64,000 nt of DNA from Nonomuraea wenchangensis. GTDB lineage: Bacteria > Actinomycetota > Actinomycetes > Streptosporangiales > Streptosporangiaceae. The translations under genes and the position numbers were made by a program. The stretch's first letter is position 1. Each line of letters begins with the position of its first letter. The notes beneath the pieces are model-generated. The model was not told the DNA's origin. It searched no databases and was given only the letters and a program-made list of their open reading frames with translations. Location: positions 62,001-126,000 of the forward strand of contig NZ_FOHX01000001.1 of assembly GCF_900111685.1 (NCBI RefSeq). Direction: 5' to 3'. Positions 7,951 to 15,488 of this stretch are shown here, one piece after another.

Positions 7951-8842
7951 ATGAGGATCGTGGGCATCCGCAGGGACGGCGGCCCGGTCGAGGTGGCGGC
8001 GCTGTCTCCGGACGGCACGGAGGTCACCGTGCTGGCCGGGCTGCGGGAGTTCTGGGCCGGCGCGTCCGCCTGGCTGTCGCGGGAGCCGGCCGGCGAGACC
8101 GTCCCGGCCTCGGCGGTCGCCTTCGTGCCGCCGGTGCTGCCGGAGGCGCGGGTGATCTGCGTCGGGCTCAACTACCTCAGGCACGTGGCCGAGGGCTCGT
8201 ACGCGGGCGAGGGCGTGCCGCCGCACCCGACGCTGTTCGCCCGCTGGACGCGGTCGCTGACCGTCGGCGGCGTCCCGGTGCCGGTGCCGTCGGGCGAGGA
8301 CGGCCTGGACTGGGAGGGCGAGGTCGTGGCGTACGTGGGGGCGCCGCTGGCCGACGCCGGCCCCGACGAGGCGCTGGCCGCCGTGGCCGGCTACTCGGCC
8401 TTCAACGACATCACCTCACGCCGCGCGCAGAAGCTGACCAGCCAGTGGATCCTCGGCAAGAACGGCGACAACTCCGGCCCGCTCGGCCCGCTGGTGCCCG
8501 CCGCCGAGGTCGGCGACCTGCGTGACGGGCTGCGGGTGCGGACCAGGGTCAACGGCGAGGTCGTCCAGGACGGCTCCACCGACGAGATGGTCTACACCGT
8601 CGGCGACACGCTCGCCCTCATCTCCCGTACGTTCACGCTGCGGCCCGGCGACCTGCTCGCCACCGGCACCCCCTCCGGGGTCGGCTACGCCCGTACGCCG
8701 CCGTGGCTCCTGCGTCCTGGCGACGAGGTGGAGGTCGAGGTCGAGCGGCTCGGCAGCGTACGCAACCCGATCGTCGCCAACGACGCCCGCCTGAAGGAAG
8801 TCACCGCAGGCGCTCGCGCACCCAGGCCGGGTCGGGGGTTGA
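7951..8842 (+). CDS. Fumarylacetoacetate hydrolase family protein; end depends on a probable frameshift
   Basis: Members cleave C-C bonds or hydrolyse acylpyruvates using a divalent metal. Visible landmarks: VICVGLNYLRH, DWEGEVVAYVG (metal Glu), FNDITSRRAQ, PGDLLATGTPSGVGYAR and the closing LGSVRNPIV. A GAGGAG precedes ATG 7951. In the given sequence the frame runs on to 8997 with a tail unlike the family. Removing one base from the G5 run at 8834-8838 gives a stop at 8840-8842 and a protein of about 297 residues, the usual family length. The same change also repairs the convergent gene, so I give the corrected end. Confidence 0.85.
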
Positions 8843-9230
8843 CGTACGCCTCGCCGTCCAGCACCACCGTCGGGACCGTCTCCGAGCCGCCGTTGACGGC
8901 GCGCACCGCCGCCGCGCCCTCCGGATCGCGCCAGATGTCCACCCAGTACGCCCGGCGGGCGTCGCGCCCCAGCCGGAGGCGCAGCCGAAGACAGTAGCGG
9001 CAGCCCGCCCGCCAGTAGACGATCGCGCGGCCGTCGGCGGCGCTCAGCTCGCGGGCGCGGGCCGCGCCGACCGGCCGGGGGAACGCCAGCGGCGACAGCC
9101 ACCAGGCGGCCGCACCGAACAGCACGAGGAGCACGGCCGCGGCGACGGTCTCCCCCGAGGTGAACCTGGTGATCGCCGACGCCAGGCCGAGCAGCGCCAT
9201 CAGCCCGGCCATCGTCCACGCGCGCATCAT
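8801..9230 (-). CDS. Glutaredoxin-like membrane-anchored thiol-disulphide protein; C-terminus depends on the same frameshift
   Basis: An N-terminal pair of hydrophobic segments (MAGLMALLGLASAI, VAAAVLLVLFGAAAWWLSPL) is followed by a glutaredoxin domain with the redox motif CRYC in YWRAGCRYCLRL, then YWVDIWRDPEGAAAVRAVNG and the cis-Pro motif ETVPTVV. As given, the frame reads NPRPGLGARAPAV and continues inside the FAH gene to 8685. Removing one C from the run complementary to 8834-8838 gives NPDPAWVRERLR and a stop at 8801, the usual ending of this family. I chose ATG 9230; an upstream ATG at 9311 would place the 9289 dyad inside the gene. Confidence 0.7.
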
Positions 9231-9288
9231 GGTGCGGACGTTATCGGGGCCCCGGTCGCCGGTCGGACGCCGGGGGCCCTCTTGCACT

Positions 9289-9303
9289 GCGCAACCGTTG
9301 CAC
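9289..9303. promoter_or_regulatory. Dyad GCGCAAC-C-GTTGCAC, operator-like
   Basis: A 7+1+7 inverted repeat with one mismatched pair lies between the glutaredoxin-like gene (start 9230, minus) and the lipoprotein (start 9395, plus). A second TTGCAC copy overlaps on the left. Position and symmetry suggest a repressor site; the regulator is unknown. Confidence 0.35.
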
Positions 9304-9394
9304 ACTGCCATGAACAGACCCGTGCCCGTCGCGCGTATCCCATGACGAGCGGCGCCTTCCGACCCGACGCCGCGCCACCCGGATCCGGAACGGG

Positions 9395-10051
9395 ATGACT
9401 GTCATGGCTCACCGCAGCTTGTCCACCGCCGGGGGCCTCGCCGCCCTCTGCCTGCTCACCGCCTGCGCCGGCTACACCCCCACGCCCCTCCCCGACACCG
9501 CCGCGTTCGACGCCACCGTGGCCGCCCAGCCCACCGGCACTCCCGCCCAGCGAGAGGACGAGGCCGGCACCGTACAGACCAAGTGGGGGCCGCTGTCGGA
9601 GCTCGACCGCGACCTCGTCCGCAAGGTACGCCTGGCCAGCCTGTGGGAGATGCCCATGGCGCAGGACGCGATCCAGCGCGCCGACGCCGCCCGCGTCCGC
9701 CAGATCAGCCGGGAGATCGCCGACCAGCACCACACCCTCGACCGCCAGGTCCGCGACGTGGCCGGCAAGCTGCGGATCACCCTGCCGGTCAAGCCCACCG
9801 ACCAGCAGCAGGCGTGGATGACCGACATCTCCGGCCGGTCAGGCCCGGCCTACGACGCCACGTACGTCAAGTGGCTGCGCCTGGCGCACGGCCAGATCTT
9901 CGGGGTGATCGGCACCGTGCGCGGCACCACCCAGAACACCCTGATCCGCCGCTTCTCCGAGCAGGCCAACGCGGCCGTGCTCAACCACCAGCGCCTCCTG
10001 GAGAGCACCGGCCTGACCACCCCCGAGAGCTTCCCCACCCCGCCCTCCTGA
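9395..10051 (+). CDS. DUF4142 lipoprotein
   Basis: 218 residues. A lipoprotein signal with lipobox LTAC (Cys near residue 24) predicts a lipid-anchored extracellular protein. The mature part is helical and matches the DUF4142 ferritin-like pattern: LSELDRDLVRKVRLASLWE, then AARVRQISREIADQHHTLDR and a C-terminal helix ending LNHQRLLESTGL. Many His and Glu residues line the helices as in related putative metal-binding proteins. A MarR regulator starts 26 bases downstream on the same strand. Confidence 0.8.
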   Translation: MTVMAHRSLSTAGGLAALCLLTACAGYTPTPLPDTAAFDATVAAQPTGTPAQREDEAGTVQTKWGPLSELDRDLVRKVRLASLWEMPMAQDAIQRADAARVRQISREIADQHHTLDRQVRDVAGKLRITLPVKPTDQQQAWMTDISGRSGPAYDATYVKWLRLAHGQIFGVIGTVRGTTQNTLIRRFSEQANAAVLNHQRLLESTGLTTPESFPTPPS

Positions 10052-10077
10052 CCTCACCAACGTGTACAACTGTGCCC

Positions 10078-10584
10078 ATGAAACAGCCCTTCGCGGGCGG
10101 CGGGGCCGACGCCGACGACCTCGACGCCGTCATCTCGGCCGTGCTCACCGGCTCGCGGCTGCTGGTGGCCGTCGCGGCCCGCTCCCTGGCCGCGGCCCAG
10201 GACCGGGTCACCCTCCCCCAGTTCCGCATGCTGGTGGTGCTGTCGATGCACGGCGAGACCAAGCTCGTCACCATGGCCGAGCTGCTCGCCGTCAACAGCT
10301 CCACCGCCATGCGGATGGCCGACCGCCTCGCCGCCGCCGGTCTCGTCACCCGAGAGGTCAACCCGCACAACCGCCGCGAAAGCCTCATGCGACTCACCGC
10401 CGGCGGCCGTCAGCTCGTCGAGGAGGTGACGGCGCGCCGCCGCGAGGAGATCGCGGCCATCGTCTCCCGCATGACCCCCGAGCAGTCCCGTGCGCTCATC
10501 TCCGCCATGAACGCCTTCACCGAGGCCGGCGGCGAGAGCCCGCCGGGGCCCCGCTATCCGCTCGGCTGGCCCGACGCCCCCTGA
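10078..10584 (+). CDS. MarR family transcriptional regulator
   Basis: 168 residues from ATG 10078. The winged-helix core is clear: LPQFRMLVVLSMHGETKLVT, then MAELLAVNSSTAMRMADRLA (recognition helix) and GLVTREVNPHNRRESLMRLT (wing). N- and C-terminal helices for dimerisation are present. It follows the DUF4142 lipoprotein by 26 bases and is probably co-transcribed. TGTACA lies just upstream of the start. The effector is unknown. Confidence 0.88.
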   Translation: MKQPFAGGGADADDLDAVISAVLTGSRLLVAVAARSLAAAQDRVTLPQFRMLVVLSMHGETKLVTMAELLAVNSSTAMRMADRLAAAGLVTREVNPHNRRESLMRLTAGGRQLVEEVTARRREEIAAIVSRMTPEQSRALISAMNAFTEAGGESPPGPRYPLGWPDAP

Positions 10585-10592
10585 GACCGGCC

Positions 10593-11021
10593 TCACGCCA
10601 GCGGCTTGACCCAGCGGGACCACTCGGGCTGCGGTGCGTAGCCGGCCGCGGACCAGGCCGGATGGGCGAGGACGTTGTCCTCGAGCACCATGGCGTCGGC
10701 CCGGAACGCGCCGAACGCGGCGAAGCGCGCCTCGGCCGCGGCGAGCAGCGCCGTGGCGATGCCCTGGCGGCGGTGACCGGGGTGGACGGCCAGCCGGTAG
10801 AGGTGGGCGCGCCAGCCGTCCCAGCCGGCGATCAGCGTCCCCACGAGTTCGCCGCCGTCCGGCCGCTCGGCGATGAGCAGGGCCTCGGGGTCGCGTTCGA
10901 CGAGCGCGATCACCTTGTCCGGCGAGTCGGGCCGGTCGGTGCCCTCGGCGGCCAGCAGCCAGAAGGCGAGCACGTCCGGCACGTCGTCAGGCCCGCCGCA
11001 GCGGATCTTCACCCCACGCAT
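10593..11021 (-). CDS. GNAT family N-acetyltransferase
   Basis: 142 residues from ATG 11021. The acetyl-CoA binding signature is HLYRLAVHPGHRRQGIATAL (residues about 73-92), preceded by the strand LVGTLIAGWDG and followed by VLEDNVLAHPAWSAAGY. Length and order fit a single GNAT domain. The acceptor substrate cannot be told from sequence. It converges with the MarR gene (8 bases between stops) and lies 39 bases downstream of a two-component operon reading into it from the other side. Confidence 0.85.
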   Translation of the reverse strand: MRGVKIRCGGPDDVPDVLAFWLLAAEGTDRPDSPDKVIALVERDPEALLIAERPDGGELVGTLIAGWDGWRAHLYRLAVHPGHRRQGIATALLAAAEARFAAFGAFRADAMVLEDNVLAHPAWSAAGYAPQPEWSRWVKPLA

Positions 11022-11060
11022 GCGGGCGAGCCTAACAGGCCCTCCTCCGGCGGCCCCCGG

Positions 11061-11654
11061 TCAGAGCCAGCCGCGTGACTCGGCGACCCGTACGGCCTCG
11101 GCCCGGTTGCGGGCGCCGGTCTTGCCGATCGCGGAGGACAGGTAGTTGCGCACGGTGCCCTCGGTCAGGAACAGGTGGCGGGCGATGTCGGCGACGGTCG
11201 CGCCGCCGGACGCGGTCCGCAGCACCTCGGCCTCGCGCTGGGTGAGCGGGCTCGGCCCGACGGTCAGGGCGGAGACCGCCAGCTTCGGGTCGATCACCGT
11301 CTCCCCGGCCATGACCCGGCGCACCGCCGCGGTCAGCTCGGCCACCGGCGCGTCCTTGACCACGAACCCGGCCACGCCGGCCGCCAGCGCCCGGCCGAGA
11401 TAGCCGGGCCGGCCGAACGTCGTGACGATGACCACGCGCTGCCCGCGCAGGCGTTCGGCTACCGTCAGGCCGGACATGCCGGGCATCTCGATGTCGAGCA
11501 GGATCACGTCGGGCCGGTGCTCGGCCACCGCGGCCTCGACCTGGTCGCCGCGCCCGACCTCGGCCACCACCTCGATGTCGTCCTCCAGCGACAGCAGCGC
11601 GGCGAGGCCGCCCCTGACGAGCTCCTGGTCGTCGGCGACGAGGACGCGGATCAC
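11061..11654 (-). CDS. NarL/LuxR-type response regulator
   Basis: 197 residues from GTG 11654, which overlaps the kinase stop as GTGA. Receiver domain: acidic pair in VADDQELVRGG, phospho-acceptor Asp in VILLDIEMPGMSG, conserved Thr in VIVTTFGRPGY and Lys in FVVKDAP. The C-terminal HTH reads LTQREAEVLRTASGGATVAD and then FLTEGTVRNYLSSAIGKTGA. It is the last gene of a coupled operon with a histidine kinase and an ABC exporter, which it most likely controls. Confidence 0.92.
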   Translation of the reverse strand: MIRVLVADDQELVRGGLAALLSLEDDIEVVAEVGRGDQVEAAVAEHRPDVILLDIEMPGMSGLTVAERLRGQRVVIVTTFGRPGYLGRALAAGVAGFVVKDAPVAELTAAVRRVMAGETVIDPKLAVSALTVGPSPLTQREAEVLRTASGGATVADIARHLFLTEGTVRNYLSSAIGKTGARNRAEAVRVAESRGWL

Positions 11655-12793
11655 GACGGCTCCACCGGTACGCGGGCGCGCAGCAGGTAGCCGGCGCCGT
11701 CCGGGGTCGGGCCCGTCTCCAGGCGCCCGCCGGCCGCGGCGAGGCGTTCGGCCAGCCCGGTCAGGCCGTTCCCCGGGGCGGTGCCGGGGGGCGGGCCGGT
11801 GCCGTCGTCGCGTACCTCGACGGTGGCGGCGCCGCCGTCCACGGCGAGGGCGATCCGGCAGCGGCGGGCGCGGCTGTGGCGGACGACGTTCGTGGCGGCC
11901 TCGCGTACGGTCCAGGCGAGCAGCGTCTCGGCGGCGGCCGGGATGGGGCCGCCGGCGGGCGAGACCTCCAGATGGATCCCGGCCAGCGCGAGGCCGCCGC
12001 TCGCCCGCCGCAGCTCGTCGGACAGTGCGGGGGCGCGGTAGCCGGCGACGGCGTGACGCACCTCGTCGAGCGCCCGGCGGGCGGCGCGCTCCACGTCGGC
12101 CATCCGGCTCGCGGCCCCCTCGGGGTCGGCGCGGGCCAGCCGGGCGGCGAGCTGGCTGCTGATCGTGATCGAGGTGAGCGTGTGGCCGAGGGTGTCGTGC
12201 AGGTCGCGGGCGAAGCGCAGCCGCTCGTTGTCCACGGCGAGCTGCGCCACCTCGGCGCGGGCGGCGGCGAGCCTGGCCAGCAGCTCGCCCATGCCCAGCA
12301 GCGCCGACACCGCACCCGCCTCGGCGAAGATCACCAGCGGCACCCACCAGATCTGCCCCACCGGCAGCCCGTACGCCGCCAGCACCCCGGCCGTGACCGC
12401 CGCCGTCGCCACCAGCGCCGCCGCGAACGCCACGCCGCGCACCACGGGGGCCAGCGCGCTCACCACGAAGACGAAGCTCACGTACGCCCACGGCGGCCCC
12501 AGGACCGGCATGCCCGCCAGCGCCGCGACGACCACCCCGGCCGGCCACCACGGCGCCGGCCGGCCCGGCCCGAACACCGCCCACGTCGTACGGAGCCAGC
12601 ACACCACGAAGACCGCGGCCACCGCCGCCACCCACAGCACCCGCCACGGCTCCGGCCGGGACCCGGCGGACGTCCACGCGAACGTCCCCAGCGGCCAGGC
12701 CAGCAGGGCCAGCCAGGCGGCCGACCCTGCCCTGGCCGCCGTACGCCCGCGGCTGAAGTCGAAATCCTCCACGCTCACGTCGTCCGCATTCAC
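11651..12793 (-). CDS. Sensor histidine kinase (HisKA_3/NarX-like)
   Basis: 380 residues from GTG 12793, overlapping the permease stop by GTGA. About five hydrophobic segments occupy residues 20-160 without a large extracellular domain, as in DesK-like kinases that sense the membrane or small ligands. The phospho-acceptor motif is RFARDLHDTLGHTLTSITIS (His in RDLHD). The ATPase domain shows VREAATNVVRHSRA (N-box) and VRDDGTGPPPG with GNGLTGLAERLAAAGG. It probably phosphorylates the adjacent response regulator. Confidence 0.92.
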   Translation of the reverse strand: MNADDVSVEDFDFSRGRTAARAGSAAWLALLAWPLGTFAWTSAGSRPEPWRVLWVAAVAAVFVVCWLRTTWAVFGPGRPAPWWPAGVVVAALAGMPVLGPPWAYVSFVFVVSALAPVVRGVAFAAALVATAAVTAGVLAAYGLPVGQIWWVPLVIFAEAGAVSALLGMGELLARLAAARAEVAQLAVDNERLRFARDLHDTLGHTLTSITISSQLAARLARADPEGAASRMADVERAARRALDEVRHAVAGYRAPALSDELRRASGGLALAGIHLEVSPAGGPIPAAAETLLAWTVREAATNVVRHSRARRCRIALAVDGGAATVEVRDDGTGPPPGTAPGNGLTGLAERLAAAGGRLETGPTPDGAGYLLRARVPVEPS

Positions 12794-13491
12794 AACGCCC
12801 GACGGTAACGCCAGAGGGCCAGCGCGACGAAGACCAGCGTCCACCCGGCGAGCACGGCGAGCGAGAGCCCCGTCGGCGGCTCGCCCTCCAGCGCCCGCCA
12901 GCCGAGCGAGCCGACCTGGTAGGTGGGGCTGTACTCGGCCAGCGCCCGCATGCCGGCCGGCATGCTGGTCACCGGCACCCACAGCCCGCCGAGCACGGAC
13001 AGCCCGAAGTAGACGATCATCATGGCCAGGCTGGCGAGCTGGCCTCTGAAGGTGTAGCCGAAGGCCACGCCGAGCGCGGCGAACGGCAGCACGCCCGCCC
13101 AGATGAGCGGCACCAGCGCCGCCCACGTGCCCGCGGGCAGCCGCACCCCGCCCAGCAGCGCGCCCGCCGCCAGCACGACGAGGATGCTGGGCAGCACCCC
13201 GGCGGCGGCGCCGAGCAGCTTGGCGGTCACGTAGCCGTGGGCGGGCAGCGGGGTGACGGCGAGCTGCCGCAGCCAGCCGCCGGCCCGCTCCATCGCGATG
13301 GCGCCGCCGACGAACATCGCGCCGCCCATCGCCCCGTAGGTGGCCATGGACACCATCGCCTGGGCGGGCGGCGCCACGGTCAGCACCTTGGCCCAGAGCA
13401 GGAAGAGCAGGAGCGGGAAGACGGTCAGCATGGTCATCCCGACCGGGTTGCGGAGGGCCCGCGCCAGCTCCAGCCGTACGTACGCGCTCAT
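12790..13491 (-). CDS. ABC-2 type transporter permease
   Basis: 233 residues, six hydrophobic segments. The N-terminal amphipathic start (LELARALRNPVGMTMLTVFP) and the central GALLGGVRLPAGTWAALVPL are typical of single-domain permeases that pair with an ATPase to export a drug, lipid or peptide. The start ATG overlaps the ATPase stop as ATGA and its stop overlaps the kinase start as GTGA, so four proteins are made from one coupled message. Confidence 0.9.
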   Translation of the reverse strand: MSAYVRLELARALRNPVGMTMLTVFPLLLFLLWAKVLTVAPPAQAMVSMATYGAMGGAMFVGGAIAMERAGGWLRQLAVTPLPAHGYVTAKLLGAAAGVLPSILVVLAAGALLGGVRLPAGTWAALVPLIWAGVLPFAALGVAFGYTFRGQLASLAMMIVYFGLSVLGGLWVPVTSMPAGMRALAEYSPTYQVGSLGWRALEGEPPTGLSLAVLAGWTLVFVALALWRYRRAL

Positions 13492-14414
13492 CGCCGCGGT
13501 CCTTCCGTCTGCTCCGTACCGGCCGTCAGGCTGACGAAGGCGCTCTCCAGGTCCACGCCCTCGACGCGCACGCCCCTGACGTCGTCGAAGGCGGCGAACA
13601 GCGCCCGCAGCGTCGCGTCGGAGTCGACGGTGCGCAGGGCCACGGCGCCGCCCCCGGAGACGCCGCCCTCGACGTGGACGCCGCGCACGCCCGGCAGCGC
13701 GCGCAGCCGGGCCAGGTCGGCGCCTTCGGGGACGTCCGCCCGGTCGAAGCGCACCTCTCCCCCGCCGACCAGGGCCTTGATCGCGTCCACCGGGCCGTCG
13801 GCGACGACCCGGCCGCGGGCCAGCAGCACGACGCGGTCGGCGTAGGCGTCGGCCTCGGCCAGGTAGTGGGTGGCGAAGACGGTGGTGCCTGCCCGGCGTT
13901 TCACCTCGTGCCAGAGGGCGCGGCGGCCGTCCACGTCCAGGCCGGCGGTGGGCTCGTCGAGCACCAGCATCCCGGGGCCGCCGGCCAGGGCGAGGGCGAA
14001 CCTGACCCGCTGCCGCTGCCCGCCGGACAGCCGGCCCACGAGCCGCTGGGCGAGGTCCTCGACGCCCGCGGCGCGCAGGGTGGCGGCGAGGGGTGGCGGG
14101 CGGTCGTACATGGCGGCGACGGTGGCGACCAGCTCGCGCACCCGTACGTCGTCGAGCAGCCCCGCCTCCTGCGGCAGCACGCCGACGCGGCCGGCGCGCA
14201 GGGCGTCGGCGGGCGGGCGGCCGAGCAGCGTGGCCCGGCCCGAGGTGGCCGGCAGCAGGCCGAGCGCCACGGCGAGCAGGGTGCTCTTGCCCGCCCCATT
14301 GGGTCCGAGCAGCGCCACCGTCTCCCCTTCGGCGACGGTGAGGTCCACCCCGTCCAGGGCGGTGACAGGTCCGTAGCGTTTGCGTACGTCGTCCAGTTCC
14401 AGGGCGTTTCGCAT
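13488..14414 (-). CDS. ABC transporter ATP-binding protein
   Basis: 308 residues from ATG 14414. Walker A GPNGAGKST, Q-loop in VGVLPQEAGLLDD, signature LSGGQRQR, Walker B MLVLDEPTAGLD and H-loop VFATHYLAEAD are all intact. The C-terminal ~80 residues form the accessory domain found in drug-export ATPases of the DrrA type. First gene of the exporter/two-component operon; its promoter region faces that of the CHAP hydrolase. The substrate is unknown; antibiotic or cell-envelope stress export is a reasonable inference. Confidence 0.93.
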   Translation of the reverse strand: MRNALELDDVRKRYGPVTALDGVDLTVAEGETVALLGPNGAGKSTLLAVALGLLPATSGRATLLGRPPADALRAGRVGVLPQEAGLLDDVRVRELVATVAAMYDRPPPLAATLRAAGVEDLAQRLVGRLSGGQRQRVRFALALAGGPGMLVLDEPTAGLDVDGRRALWHEVKRRAGTTVFATHYLAEADAYADRVVLLARGRVVADGPVDAIKALVGGGEVRFDRADVPEGADLARLRALPGVRGVHVEGGVSGGGAVALRTVDSDATLRALFAAFDDVRGVRVEGVDLESAFVSLTAGTEQTEGPRR

Positions 14415-14474
14415 GGCTCCAGCGTGCGGGGGCGGGGTGCCGTGGAGGTAGTGCGGCACGTCAGCCACGCGGAC

Positions 14475-14488
14475 ATGACAAACGTCAT
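14475..14488. promoter_or_regulatory. Inverted repeat ATGAC-AAAC-GTCAT, operator-like
   Basis: A perfect 5-bp dyad with a 4-base spacer, 61 bases upstream of the ABC ATPase start and about 225 bases before the CHAP gene. The response regulator at 11061 is a plausible ligand, since NarL-type proteins bind short dyads, but nothing in the sequence proves it. The rest of the 299-bp gap (14415-14713) has no gene; it is a long leader for the CHAP gene. Confidence 0.35.
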
Positions 14489-14713
14489 CGCAGGTAAAGA
14501 CTGGCGGCGATCTCGTTGCCGGGGAATTACCCAGGTAGGGGCTTAGTTGTACACATCGGACGCGAGATGACATAACTCCGCGTACCGGGCATCGCAATCT
14601 TTTTCTCTTACTGGCCCTCTGCGAGGAGCCGTGCGATCGCCCCCCTGGCAGCCGCCGCTTCGGACGCTGCCGACGACCATTGCACGACACACCGCCCAGG
14701 AGCGTATTTCTTC

Positions 14714-15412
14714 ATGTTCGAGCACCGTCTTACGCATGCCCGCACCGCCCTCCGCGCCACGCTCGGCGCCGCCCTCGCCGCAGGAGCCGTCGCCGGTGGC
14801 ATCGCCGCCGGTGGCACCGCCGCCCACGCCGACACCGACGTCCGTCCGCCCGCCCACGCCGCCCAGGTCGCCCAGACCGGGGCCAACGGCGAGGCCGGCG
14901 AGCGCTCGCAGGCCGTCCAGGTGACCGCCGACCAGGTCCTGGCCGCGGCCAGGGCGCAGATCGGCACCACCGAGAACGCCGACGGTGGCGGCACGAAGTT
15001 CCAGGACTGGTACGTCACCTCGCAGCGCGGCGCGGAGACCGCCGCCCGCGACGGCGGCAACATCACCTCCTACAAGAACGCCCCCTGGTGCTCGATGTTC
15101 GTGTCCTGGGTCGGCGAGCACACCGGCGCCCGCTCGCAGATCGGCTGGGACGCCTACACCGTGGCCCACGCCAAGTGGTTCGAGGCCAACCACCGCTGGG
15201 GCACCGAGGCCAAGCCCGGCGCCGTCGTCTTCTTCGACTGGAACGGCAGCAAGAGCTTGACCGCCATCGACCACGTCGGCTTCGTCGTCAAGGACAACGG
15301 CGACGGCACCCTGACCACCATCGAGGGCAACACCGGCAACGGCAAGGTCGAGCAGCGGACCCGTCCGACCTCGCAGGTCGTCGGCTACGGCTACCCGGCC
15401 TACGCCTCCTGA
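14714..15412 (+). CDS. Secreted CHAP-domain cell-wall hydrolase
   Basis: 232 residues with a signal peptide (Arg-rich N-terminus, then AALAAGAVAGGIAAGGTAAHA). After a linker, a CHAP domain begins near VTADQVLAAARAQIGTTENA. The catalytic Cys is C126 in APWCSMFVSWV and the His is H187 in IDHVGFVVKDN, with the following acidic/Asn residue in TIEGNTGNG. Such enzymes cut peptide bonds in peptidoglycan outside the cell. The gene has an unusually long untranslated leader and ends in a strong hairpin. Confidence 0.88.
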   Translation: MFEHRLTHARTALRATLGAALAAGAVAGGIAAGGTAAHADTDVRPPAHAAQVAQTGANGEAGERSQAVQVTADQVLAAARAQIGTTENADGGGTKFQDWYVTSQRGAETAARDGGNITSYKNAPWCSMFVSWVGEHTGARSQIGWDAYTVAHAKWFEANHRWGTEAKPGAVVFFDWNGSKSLTAIDHVGFVVKDNGDGTLTTIEGNTGNGKVEQRTRPTSQVVGYGYPAYAS

Positions 15413-15425
15413 GACGAAGCCTCAT

Positions 15426-15460
15426 GAACGGCGCCCCCGCGTACGCGGCGGGCGCCGTTC
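15426..15460 (+). terminator. Strong hairpin between CHAP and TetR genes
   Basis: GAACGGCGCC and GGCGCCGTTC form a perfect 10-bp outer stem, extended by further G-C pairs, 13 bases after the CHAP stop. It also lies just beyond the stop of the convergent TetR gene and can act on both strands. Confidence 0.7.
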
Positions 15461-15488
15461 GCGTCTCCAGGGTCCCCCCAGTGTCCCC

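Noticed and set aside
8843..8997. C-terminal extension of the FAH protein
   Set aside because: Unlike any family member and antisense to the glutaredoxin-like domain; explained by one base in the G5 run.
14489..14713. Possible c-di-AMP (ydaO-type) riboswitch in the leader of the CHAP hydrolase
   Set aside because: The leader is long and contains GGGGAA and GGTAGGGG blocks, and such riboswitches precede cell-wall hydrolases in actinomycetes. I could not place the conserved helices with confidence. A covariance-model search of 14480-14713 would decide.
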